DNA from: Raffaelea ambrosiae | Taxonomy: Eukaryota; Ascomycota; Sordariomycetes; Ophiostomatales; Ophiostomataceae | Direction: 5' to 3' | DNA length: 64,000 nucleotides | NCBI GenBank assembly: GCA_002778195.1 | Contig: PCDI01000003.1 | Span: 434,001 to 498,000 of the forward strand | Shown: positions 22,523-32,727 of the stretch, piece by piece | Layout: each line of letters begins with the position of its first letter | Position numbering within the stretch: position 1 is the first letter of the stretch | The notes under the pieces: generated by a model | Told to the model about the DNA's origin: nothing | The model's database searches: none | Seen by the model: only the letters and a program-made list of their open reading frames with translations | Made by a program: the position numbers and the translations under genes

Positions 22523-25500
22523 GACGGCGGACCGTGAGATGACAGGCTGCGAGGGAGGAGGGAAAGCAGAAAAACAAAGAAACAGACAGAGAGAGGCTCT
22601 GAAGGGAACCCAGGGTCTGCCGAGCACAAAAGGTTTGAAAGAAAGGGAAAATGGAAAGTGAGAGAAAGGAAACCAGAGCAAGGGGGGAGGAGAGAAATGG
22701 GGGTGGCAAGGAGACAAAAGATCAGGATACCCAGGCAATGCGAGATAGATGGAAGACCCGGTTAACAAGCGAGTGCAAGCACCCCAGTGTGTAACAAGAG
22801 GTTCTGGGGCGTGGGAGAGTAGGCATGGACAGCAGACCGGAAGCGTGTCTGTCCCCGTCTTGCCACAACAAGGGTCTGTGTTTGGGTGAGAAGGAAGAGA
22901 AACAAAACACAAGACCGGACAGAGGACAGAGGACGGGCCAAAATACGGGCAAGCAGACACGTTCAACCGAGCAGAGACGGTTCGAAAAGGGCATGCAGGT
23001 TTCTTTGTTTTTCTGCGTGTGTTCGGAGATGGCGCTTTTGGAGTTACGAGGCCGAAGGCGATATACATGAGATCATATCGGTCATCTGCAAAGAGGACGC
23101 ACAACGCGGAGAGCTGGGCCGGGTCCTTGAAGATGTCTGGAGAAACGCTCGTGGTGACAAGGACTTCCTGTCGCGTGGGAAGGGGCCAGACAACGCGAAA
23201 TGGTCAGACACGACAGAGACGGGCGAAAACCAGGGGGGTGGAGGCGAGAAAGGGTTCCAAACCGGCCGATCCCGTGTGACTGTCTATCCCAGCTCGCGAA
23301 CGCCTCATTCCTTGGGCCCCTCTCGCAAAAGAGAGCCGACGGCCAACGCTGGGTACATGGACGTTGTGAAGAGCCCGGTGAGTTCGGACCGGTTGGGTGC
23401 GGGAGGGGGGCAGGGAACGTCTTGGACAAGTCGCGAAGACAAAGGCAAAAAGACTTGGAATGTTGAGGAAAGCACTGGCAGGCTGGTCAACAATACATCG
23501 ATATACAACGCAAGACAGAAAATACGAACGAGATGAGAAGATCGACAAATAAAGACACAAGGCAGCGGCGCAAAACGGGAGCATGCATAGCCGAAAGACA
23601 AAGACACAAGAAAGGGACAGGAAGACAGAGAAAAAGAAAAGAAAAAAGAAAAAGGAAAGAAAGAAAACTCATCACCCCCCCTGGTCGGGCATGCAACACG
23701 AGTCTGTGTAGCCCCCTCTCCTCCCCTGTATGTGCCTGCCCGACGAGAACGAACGGCGTGTTTCGAAGGCCAGCAGCATGGGAGGCAGCGGAGAGAGGCC
23801 TCGAACAAGCATGCACCTAGCCGTGTCCATTGGCTCTCACAGAAAGACGGGGAGGGGATCCGCCTAGCCAACACACGCCGGCCACCCCCCTGGAAGGATG
23901 ACCAACGGATTGTTTTCGGCCACTAGGACACTGCCGAGATTGGAGGCAGATGCTGTCAGAGGGAGAGACAAAACCGAAGAACGACTGAAAAACAAACATC
24001 TTGTGTTGGTGTTGGCGGAGGGAAGGAGCATGCACCCCACGGAGAGACCCAAGGTTGGGCTGGTGCGCGCGTGCTGATGGGACAGCATTTGTCTGTCGCC
24101 TTTTCTGCCCTCCTGTCCTCGGCCGTCCTCCTCTTCTGCAAACACGTTCCACCCCGACAGGACCTTTTTGGATCCTGTGCAAAACAACATGTGCACCACG
24201 AAATCCGTTTAGCTCTCATGCAGCCAATGACTCGGCCCAGTAGGCGAACGTATCACAGAGACACACAATGGTGATACGTCTGGAATGCGCCGATGTGTGT
24301 CTACTTTTTCTTGCAGTTTTGTGTTGTCTGGGCTTCTCTCTGCCTTTGCTCGTCTAGTCTGTCCTTGCCGTAGGTTCCGGGTGGCCATGACCATGTGCTC
24401 CCCCGTTTCCAACCGTTCTCCGAGACAAGAGGAACGAAAACAGGAGGCCAGCGGTCATGGAGCATCATCGGATGCCATTCCGTCACCCTCTTGAATGGTT
24501 ATCTTTTTTGGGGTTTTTTTTTTCTTTCCGGGAGGGAAATGCGCAAGATACCCGACTGCCGCGTGGCCCTTCTAACGCAAAGAAGAAACAGGTCGAGGGA
24601 GGCGAGGCCTAAAAGAGGCGGGTGAGTGATCCAAAAATGCGTCCTCCCGATATCTTGGTCTTGAGGACGCTGTACCGAATACCAGCGAAGAGAGGAAGAG
24701 TGCCAGTCAATAATCGGGTCGGGACTGGAGGGAAACACATATCGTGCATACGTATGAGCAAAACAGAGCAGGGTACAGGGGAGTTGAGGACGGGAGGTCT
24801 GCAGAGCTGAAAGAAGAAGAGGGAAATGGTCACCCGGAACGAGCATGAGAAAGACGCAGCCATGGCATTGGGAAGGAAGGAGGGAATGACGCTGTGGCTT
24901 GAATGTCTACCGGCATGCGCATCGTACGAGAGGCAGGCACCAATATTAATATCGCCCTGGGAGAGGCGTGAATGGGGGGCTATAAGTGGCGCCAGTTAGG
25001 CTGGCCTGCTTGACAGATGCCACATCTGCTCTCCACGGCAATGTCGTTATCTGACACAGAACGGAAAGACAGGAAGACTAGTGTCAAAAGAAAGACAGCC
25101 CGCCCGGAGAAATCCAAACAAGAAGAGGAAAAAGGAATGCGAGGGGGGGGGGGGAAGGAAATAAGAAAAGAAAAAAGCAAAAGCGAAAAGAAGGGGGTGG
25201 TCCGAATGCCATGGCAAAGAGAAGGGACCCCCTAGTATCCTGAGAATGGTGCTTTGCGAGAGAAAGATGGTGGGTGACACAAACCAGGACATCTTCGCCT
25301 TGTCCGGGGTTCAGGGGGCCACGAAAAAAAAAAAGAAAAAAAAAAGACAGGAACCGAGAAAGGGCGCTGACGACGCATTGCCCAAGCTTTGCACAATGTT
25401 CACCTTGACTTTGGGGTGGTACACAGCACACATCCGAGGGAGGGAAAGCAGGCGTCGGTGTTCCTAATATGTAACTACTTGTAGCTGCATCTTGCTCGGG

Positions 25501-26748
25501 CTATGTACGAGTCTGGGAGCCACTGCCGGGCATGATTGGAGGACGGGTTGTGACGGGCTGAAAAAAAGAGAGAGAAGCCCTATTTTCAGCTCGTCGTCCC
25601 ATTGTTTCCGCGGCTGCCTCTTTTGTTTCTTCCGTTTTTCTTTCCACTGCCACCCTGGATTGCCACTCCCACTCCGTGCCCCAGGGGGGGAGTGACTCGG
25701 ATCGTCCAGCCTTGCGTGTCATTGGTCACTGGGTTGTCGGGAAGGAGCAGCAAAGCACTATGCGCAAGGCCGGGCGGCCGCATATTCGCCAGGGTTCCCA
25801 CACGTTATTTGCTTTCTCTCTCCCTCTCTCTCTCTATGCCGGGATGGCCAGCCTGCCGTCCCCGGTCGCTTTCAAGCCGAGGGCTTTTTGGGGGGGGGGG
25901 GGGCTATTTTTGTTCTCCAGCGCAGAGTCCTCGTAAAAACGCTTTGACTCGCCCAAGTGGAAAGCCGGAAACAGCTGAAGAACCGTCAGACCAGAATGGT
26001 GCAAGGGGGTGGATTCATTGGACACCAGAAAACCGCCATGCTGAATGGATGTCTGTGTTCTTCAATAGATCGTCCAATATTACGAGTGCCCTTGCTCTTG
26101 GTAGGTGGTGCAAAGCATCGTGTCACGAGATATTCACCGTCTTCAGAGGGTCTCCCAAGGATGTTCCCAGAGCAAAAAAAAAGGGGGGGGGGGGGGGCTG
26201 AAGAGGGATTCGGGATCCAACGAGAGCGAGGTCCATTCATTCCCTCGAGGATGACTCGAGGAGCACTCGAGGGAAACGCGAGAATTTCCCTGGGTACGAC
26301 GAGAACAGACCAAACAGACCACAAGCGCAAAGTCGTTCGCCTCTTGTTTGAGCCTCGGGCAGAAGGCCTCGTGTTTCTCGAGGATGAGGCGGTGTAAAGG
26401 AGGGGGGTGGTCGAGGCGATGGAACAACGAGGCGACACGCGAGCCGCAATGGAGCCTCCGTGCTGCCCCCGGTGGCACCCATCGTAACAAAAGCGGCTGC
26501 GTACAGTCTGACCGCATAGAAATCCCGGGTTCCTCGACTTTGGCCGTGCTCTTTCCCTCTTCTGTTCTGCTGTTTCTGGCCTTCTCTCTCGCTTCTTCTG
26601 GGCGGTGAAAACAAAGAACCCTATTACTAATATGCGATGGCCCCAATGCGCGCGTGTGTGACCAGTTATGGTGAAATCGTGTTGATGGTGATGACAATGA
26701 TTGTGCAGGAAACAGTCTCCTCTCTACTATCTGTCGCTCAATACCATT
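22523..26748. other. intergenic region of about 4.2 kb, purine-rich on the plus strand
   Basis: No gene is supported. From about 22540 to 23700 and 24990 to 25370 the plus strand is strongly purine-rich, so the sense strand of the membrane-protein gene is pyrimidine-rich. The first part could be its 5' leader or a missed first exon. Poly-G runs lie at 25890-25903 and 26183-26197. Long open frames here are compositional, with no motif. Confidence 0.55.
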
Positions 26749-28227
26749 CTATCCTCTTTCGCGCAGTGTGATACACACGTCAAAGACGCAGTGCCAGACG
26801 CCGGGCGCAAACGTCTTGACCAGCTCGACATGCTGGACGGAAGGGTGGATGGATTGGCCAGGGGCGACGCCACCCTTTCGTTCCTCCTCCTCCTCCTCCT
26901 CCGCCCATGACTCCATCTGGGCCTGGATCGCCTGCTTGCGCCGGTCAATGTCCGCCACGCCGACGTTCTCGTGCAGGTGCAGCCAGCCCCGGAAGGGTGC
27001 CTGGCTGCCGACGACGGCGTCCCAGGCGGCCCGCCAGCTGTCGGTGCTCGTGGGCAGCAGGCCGCAGTTGGCATGCGCCACGTTGATGCATCTCGTAGAG
27101 GCTGTCGCCGCATTGGCCGCTGCCGCATTGGCCGTTGCCGCATTGGCCGCTGTCGCATGGCGGAGCTCCGCCAGCCGCCGTGCGGCCTGTCGGTTGTCCT
27201 CCACAAAAATGACAATCTGTGGCGGCCGAGACGGGTTTCCCTCGCCGCCGTCGCCCCCCACGCCCCCCACGACATCCACCGTCGGCCGCGCCAGCTCGGC
27301 CGCGCCGCGGACAATCCGCACCCGCCACCCGTTCCGCACGGCACCGCGCCGCAGCGCCTCGGTGCTCCACGGGTTGAGCTCCCAGCCGAGCACGTTCAGG
27401 CCGCGGCGGGCGTAGGAGAAGACAAAGTAGCCGATGCCGGCATACAAGTCGACGGCGTACTGGGAGGGACAGGGACAGGGACAGGGACAGGGAGCGGAGT
27501 TCTGCTCCCGCGTGTCCGCCTCCTCCTCGTCCCCGCCGTCCGTCCACGCCAACAGCCGTGCCTTCTCCTTGACATTCCCGCGGCTGAACATGGACCAGCG
27601 CGGGGCCCAGGTCTGGACAATGCCGTTCTGTCGGGTGGTGACCCACAAGGCCTGGGCAAAGTCCTCCTCCCGCGGACGAAGCGTCTCGTCGGCCTCGGTC
27701 TCTCTCGCCAGCGCGGACGGTCCAAAGTCGCCGTACAGGGCGCGCAGGCCGGTGGGGCTGCGCAGGATGTTCTCGGGTCCGTCCGCGTGGCGGCCGCCTT
27801 CCACGTGCAGAGGAATGCCCTCGTTGATGGCCAGGTGGGTCAGCGGCTGCTTGGCTCCCCGGGGCGACAGTTCCTGGAGAATGCCCTGCCACAGGGCGTT
27901 CTGCTGCTCGGGCGACACGCCGGCCAAGAGCCTCTGCCACGGAGAGGCCGTCGCGGTGCCGGACGACGCGGTCGGCGGCGACTGCGGCTGCTGCTGCAGC
28001 CCAAAGCTGCCTGTGGGCAGAAGCACCATGGGCTCATACACGACCCAGCGCTTGGGGGCCTGGTCGACCAGGTCGCTGACAGACCATGGTGCCTGCTCCC
28101 CCTGTGTTTGCTCCTCAACCTCTGGTGGCAGCACTTCGCCCAGCCAGCGACGCGCCGCCGCCGAGATTTTGCTCTCGGCCTTGGGCTTCTTGTCCCGCCT
28201 GTCCTTGCGGTCGCGATCGGGTCTCAT
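26749..28227 (-). CDS. TRM12: tRNA wybutosine-synthesising protein 2 (aminocarboxypropyltransferase)
   Basis: Transfers the 3-amino-3-carboxypropyl group of S-adenosylmethionine to 4-demethylwyosine at position 37 of tRNA-Phe, in the cytosolic wybutosine pathway. Single exon, 492 residues. The start is the ATG at 28227; longer versions only add a His-rich run. WAPRWSMFSRGNVKEKAR and YAVDLYAGIGYFVFSYA form the conserved TYW2/Trm12 core. LGWELNPWS continues the SAM pocket. LHLHENVG and HVELVKTFAPGVWH mark the C-terminal end. Two low-complexity inserts disturb the catalytic half: a Cys-Pro repeat just before the glycine loop (from a 6-bp repeat at 27466-27489) and an Ala/Asn stretch (three 15-bp repeats at 27107-27151). 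It is divergent from the dehydrogenase at 28755. Identity is secure from the motif series. Confidence 0.92.
   Translation of the reverse strand: MRPDRDRKDRRDKKPKAESKISAAARRWLGEVLPPEVEEQTQGEQAPWSVSDLVDQAPKRWVVYEPMVLLPTGSFGLQQQPQSPPTASSGTATASPWQRLLAGVSPEQQNALWQGILQELSPRGAKQPLTHLAINEGIPLHVEGGRHADGPENILRSPTGLRALYGDFGPSALARETEADETLRPREEDFAQALWVTTRQNGIVQTWAPRWSMFSRGNVKEKARLLAWTDGGDEEEADTREQNSAPCPCPCPCPSQYAVDLYAGIGYFVFSYARRGLNVLGWELNPWSTEALRRGAVRNGWRVRIVRGAAELARPTVDVVGGVGGDGGEGNPSRPPQIVIFVEDNRQAARRLAELRHATAANAATANAAAANAATASTRCINVAHANCGLLPTSTDSWRAAWDAVVGSQAPFRGWLHLHENVGVADIDRRKQAIQAQMESWAEEEEEEERKGGVAPGQSIHPSVQHVELVKTFAPGVWHCVFDVCITLRERG
27107..27151. repeat. 15-bp tandem repeat within TRM12
   Basis: Three in-frame copies of GCCGCATTGGCCGYT encode an Ala/Asn-rich insert between conserved blocks. 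Confidence 0.9.
27466..27489. repeat. 6-bp tandem repeat within TRM12
   Basis: Four copies of GGGACA encode alternating Cys and Pro on the minus strand, immediately before the SAM-binding glycine loop. Confidence 0.9.
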
Positions 28228-28754
28228 GGGGCATGGGTGGTGGTGGTGGTGGCAGTCATGTCGTATTTGTAACACGATCGGAAAAAAAAAATTAAAAAAA
28301 AAGGCACGCCCAAAAATGATCACTATTGGACCCACTTTCGCCGCTGGCTGAGAATGAGCATGCCAGCCGCCGTCGTTTAGCGGGTGCGGAGATGCCCCAA
28401 TTGTGGGCAATTGTGGGGGAAAAGAAGCCGAGTTTACAGCAGTCTCCGCCCCCCCCCCCCAGTTTGTGAGCCTCGGCTCAATTGCACATCATACGGTCGG
28501 CCCAATCGCCGCAACCTACGACCACGGCTGCACCTCTCTGCCTTGCGTAGCTCTCCGTGTGAGAAGAGGGGGTGCTTCGCGTGGATGCAACCAAAAAGCT
28601 GTACAGGGTCTCCGTTTTTGCCAGACCAAGTGAAGCTCCTCTCCATTCACCACAGAGGCCCATTGCATGCCCCCAAGGAAGGCATTCTGACTTGAAATTC
28701 GGGTCTGTTGCCAGTCGATTTTTTTTTTCTTTCCCGGTCTCTTCTTGCGCCACA
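28228..28754. other. divergent intergenic region, TRM12 and SDR
   Basis: This 527-bp gap must contain both promoters. It has an A-rich stretch near 28285, a poly-C run near 28450 and a T-run just before the dehydrogenase start. No further gene or clear regulatory site is seen. Confidence 0.55.
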
Positions 28755-29898
28755 ATGTCCGAGGCGGCCAAGAGACGGCTCGAGGCTTTCGGCCAGCAGC
28801 TGAGCGACGATGCACCGGGTCTCGTGGTCGGTCCACCGCCGACGGTCTCCGGCAAGCCCGGGGCCGGCCAGGCCGCCCTGACGCCCATCTACCAGGTGGC
28901 CCCAGAGTCCACGTCGCCGCGGGCACTCGGCAAGGTGGTGATCATTACGGGTACGGGACTGCATCGCGGGGACATGCACACCCTACACCCAATAATAGCC
29001 CACGTCACTAACCACCCTTTTTCCCAGGCGCCAACTCCATGCTCGGCATCGGCCGCGCCAGCGCCCACCAGTTCGCCCAGAACGGTGCCCGCGCTGTCTA
29101 CCTCTGCGACTTTGCCGACGAGCACCTGGCCGCCCACAAGGCCGACCTCGACGCTCGCTACCCAGAGGTCGACATCCACGTGCGCACCTTTGACGCCGCC
29201 GACGAGGCCGCCGTCCAGGCCGTGGTGGACGACGCCATGGAGCGGTATGGCCGGCTCGACGTCTTCTTTGCCAATGCCGGCATCGTGGGCCCGCCCGCCA
29301 CCTATGCCAACATTTCCGCCGACCAGTTTATGAATGTTCTGCGGGTGAACGCGTTGGGGTAGGTTCCTGTTTCCGCAATGTTCCTGTTTCCACAGGGTCC
29401 TATGTTTCCTCGGCCGTCGTCTGTCTGACCACTCCGCACAGTCCCTTTCTGGCCGCCAAGTATGCCGCCCCGGCCATGCAAAAGACGTCCTCGGATAAGT
29501 CCCACCCCAACGGCAGCATCATCATGACCGCCTCGGTGGCCGGCCTGCGGTCCAACGCCGGCTCTACGCCGTACTCGGCATCCAAGGCTGCCGTTGTGTC
29601 CTTGGCCCAGACTCTCGCCTTCCAGCTCGTCGGCACCGGCATTCGCATCAACGCTGTCTGCCCCGGTCTCATCGAGACCGGCATGACCGAAGTCGTCTTC
29701 CAGTCCGCCCGCAAGCGCGGCACCCAGCACAAGATCGGCCAGCTGAACCCGATGCGGCGGGCCGGCCACAGCGACGAGATTGCGCGTGCGGTGCTGTTCC
29801 TCGGCAGCGACGAGAGCAGCTACGTCAACGGCCAGGCGTGGGCGGTCGACGGCGGTCTCAGTGCGGGACATCCGTACGTGCCGGGGAAGATGAGCTGA
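28755..29898 (+). CDS. short-chain dehydrogenase/reductase, 3 exons
   Basis: Classical SDR oxidoreductase using NAD(P). Exons are 28755-28950, 29028-29358 and 29442-29898, giving 327 residues; introns are GT..AG. The Rossmann glycine motif is split by the first intron and reads VVIITGANSMLGIG after splicing. FFANAGIVG is the NAG motif, IIMTASVAG holds the catalytic serine, and YSASK the Tyr/Lys pair. INAVCPGLIETGM and VNGQAWAVDGG are typical of the C-terminal half of glucose-dehydrogenase-type SDRs. The first 55 or so residues precede the fold and look poorly ordered. It is divergent from TRM12. The substrate is not deducible. Confidence 0.92.
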
Positions 29899-30187
29899 GC
29901 GGAGGGCCGACAGGGGTGGTGGCAAATGTGTGTGAAATTAGTAGCAAAGTATTTGGGTTCTGTTCGTTCATAAAATTTGAAAATATACAATTCATGCGTG
30001 TTCCCAGGCAAGCTCTAGGGAAACTTGACCCCCGAGATGCAAGATGCCACAATGGCCAATGACGCTCTTGTTCCTGTGTCAGAACAGTAAGACACCGTGA
30101 CACCTCTCCGATACTGGCTCTATGCAAAGGCTGACGATAACCCAGGTACCTCTAACAGATCTTTCGTCTTGGCTCTCTCTCTCGATC

Positions 30188-30224
<37 letters not shown>

Positions 30225-30291
30225 TTCAAAACTCCCTTCCATGCTCTTTCTTTCTTTTAGTGTGGAGACGGGCCAGTCTCCCAGGACATGT
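29899..30291. other. convergent intergenic region with CT microsatellite
   Basis: The two 3' ends face each other here. A (CT)15 run lies at about 30190-30220, and shorter CT tracts at 30171-30183. Nothing else is seen. Confidence 0.6.
30190..30220. repeat. (CT)n microsatellite
   Basis: About fifteen uninterrupted CT units lie between convergent genes. Confidence 0.9.
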
Positions 30292-31230
30292 CTACCACAC
30301 ACCCGGGATCACGGCCCACCGCTTGCCCACCCCCTCCGCGCCGAAGCGGTCAATGTACCACCATTTGCCCCGCACCGCCCGCGGCAGCATGGCAAAGAAC
30401 TCGTTGACCAAGAACGACCGCGCCGGCACACAGCCAAAGCCGGCCGCCATGTAAAATCCCGCCCACTCCACCCACTCGACAAAGTAGTGCGGGTACAGCA
30501 TGAACTTGAACATGCCCGCCGACGGAATCTCGTAGTGCTTGTCGACCGCGCCGACCGCCGTGCCCTGCTCGCGCGCAATGCGCTGCCGGCGGGCCTCCTC
30601 GCGGCGCCGGATCTCGCGCAGCTCGTCGTCGTGGTAGTAGTTGGCGGCAAAGCCCAGGTAGAAGACGGCAATCCCGACAACAAACTGCAGCGTGGGCCAG
30701 GGCGACAGCTGGACGTTCCAGTCTTCTGCAGTGCGGGGCCCGTAGGCGGCGAGGAAGCTGCCGAGACACGTTCCGTTGATCACTTGGAAATTCAAGCCCA
30801 TGATCCACACAACAAAGTGGATCGGCGACATGGAGGGCGCAATGAGCGGGTACAGGATGGCGCGGTAGCTGTAGTGGATGACGAACAAGCCGGCCAGGAC
30901 CTTGTTTTGCCAGGGCAGCTCGCCGTCCTTGATGCCCTCCATCTTAGTGAGGCTGTTCATGATGTAGAGCAGTGTCAGGAAGCCCGGGCACTCCATGGTC
31001 ATCCAGCCGATGCGGCCGGGGAAGTTGAAGCGGCTCTGGACAGAGGTCTTGCCCATGCCGTACCAGTTGATGGCCCACTGGAGGGAAGCGACCTGGGGGA
31101 ATGCGTTAGTTGGTATGGAAGGATACGTTTGTCCAGGCGGAGCACATACAAATGGGTAAAATGTCCATAGATGGAGAATGAATTCGTAGTTTTCCCGGGT
31201 TGGGGGCATCCAGTCCTGGATCAGGACCAT
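30292..31230 (-). CDS. 3-oxo-5-alpha-steroid 4-dehydrogenase family membrane enzyme
   Basis: Polytopic membrane reductase of the SRD5A/DET2 family, expected in the endoplasmic reticulum and reducing a conjugated double bond of a sterol-like or polyprenol-like substrate with NADPH. Two exons, 31230-31150 and 31092-30292, with a 57-nt GT..AG intron, give 293 residues. Hydrophobic segments include VLAGLFVIHYSYRAILYPLI and FVVWIMGLNFQVINGTCLGS. The conserved C-terminal block reads YEIPSAGMFKFMLYPHYF followed by VEWVEWAGF, the family signature near the cofactor site. A charged loop (HDDELREIRRREEARRQR) lies before it. The ATG at 31230 is used; the frame continues upstream only from a GTG. The intron is a multiple of three with no stop. 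Confidence 0.88.
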   Translation of the reverse strand: MVLIQDWMPPTRENYEFILHLWTFYPFVCAPPGQTYPSIPTNAFPQVASLQWAINWYGMGKTSVQSRFNFPGRIGWMTMECPGFLTLLYIMNSLTKMEGIKDGELPWQNKVLAGLFVIHYSYRAILYPLIAPSMSPIHFVVWIMGLNFQVINGTCLGSFLAAYGPRTAEDWNVQLSPWPTLQFVVGIAVFYLGFAANYYHDDELREIRRREEARRQRIAREQGTAVGAVDKHYEIPSAGMFKFMLYPHYFVEWVEWAGFYMAAGFGCVPARSFLVNEFFAMLPRAVRGKWWYIDRFGAEGVGKRWAVIPGVW

Positions 31231-32727
31231 GGTGGGCGAAGGAGCAGGAGACGGCACTGGATCGTTACGCAGGGATGAAGTCTTTACGCGGGGATCAAAT
31301 GGCAGAGCAGAGACACGAGAAACAAGCGGGGGGGTTGGAGCAAAGTCAAAATAAAGTTGGGATGAAGAAGCGGAAAAATTACCCTTACATTAATAAGAGG
31401 GAGCTGGGAAAAAAAAAGGTCTCGAAAACAGAAGGAGCCAGTGCCGGATCTGAATCTAATTGCAACCACAACCGGTGCAAAGTAAACACAGGGATGCACG
31501 CTAGCGCTGTGCCAGCACTTTTGGCAGCACTGTTTTGCGGTGCCCCTAAAAATGCCCGCTGCACGGCCCAGGTTGCACACTAGCAACCGGGGAAACTTGG
31601 GCACCATCCTAATGGCCTGGGCTGGAAGCGCCTATGATTGGCTGATTTGCATGCTTGGAGTTGCATCTGCACTCGTCCCAGGGGCCTGCGGCTCGCACGT
31701 CGTAAGCAGTGTGCTCGTCATGTATCAGTTTACTCCCAGACCAGAAGACAGAAGCCGGCAATTCTTAGTGCCACACCGCACAGAACAAGGACAACAAATT
31801 GTGGCCTGTTCTCGGAAACCCAGTCTTGTCCTGTTTGTTCTGTTGAGGTACACGTGACTCGGCAAATCGTTCTTGCGGAGGCAACGCGGCCAGCTGAGGC
31901 AACTTTGGTAGCGTCATATCCACGTGACGAGGCGACTTTTCGACTTTTCGCTACTTTTCGCCCCGTCTCTGCTGTTTTTTTTCTGCGGTTGCGGTTGGTC
32001 GAACCAGAAAGGCGCCAATAGAAGGCCACTCGGATCAGATTGGCAAAGCCCGTGCCCAGCCAGTAGTGCCAGTAGTTTAGCAGGCGCCATCGTGAGCCCC
32101 TTCCCTTTTTCCCTGACTTTCCCTGTATTTCCCTATACTTCCTGACTTTTTTCCCCCCAACCCAATTTTGGTCCTCACGACAGGCCATTCCTCACGACAA
32201 CCAAACTTTTATTCCCCCTCTCCTCCCCTCCCCCGGCCACTCCCTCAAAGGCCACCAGAAGATGCGTCTGGCGCAGTAGCCTCGACACGCGCGCGCCGAC
32301 TTCCTCTTCCTTTCCGTCACCGCCTGCAGACCCCCGAACCCTGGAGTAGCCGAGAGCCCAGCTTGCATCGCCGCTAAATTCGGCCGCATTATCGCGTCCC
32401 GACTGCCTCGAAAGCGCATCGAGTGCCTCCGAGTCGTCTTGCAGCGCCTGTGTTCCCGTCTCTGCTCTGTTTCTCTGCACACCTCTCTCATCTGGTTTAT
32501 ATTTTTGTCTGCACGCTTGTCACGCTCTTTGTTTCATTGCAACTTTTTCTCGTCTTCTTTTGCGGCATCATCGAGCTGGTTTTTTCCACGTCTTTCGCAC
32601 ATTTTTAACATTCTCATAACATTCTCACCTGTAATTCTTTCGACCGGTACCTTATCCTTCGCCCCTTCTCCTTTCTTTCCATCGGCTCGTGACTGGGCCC
32701 TTTGTTTCTTGTTCTTCATTGCACATC
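31231..32727. other. divergent intergenic region upstream of YME1
   Basis: About 1.5 kb with no supported gene. The part near 32400-32720 is pyrimidine-rich on the sense strand of YME1 and may be its 5' leader. CCAAT-type words occur near 32017. No RNA gene is recognised. Confidence 0.55.
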
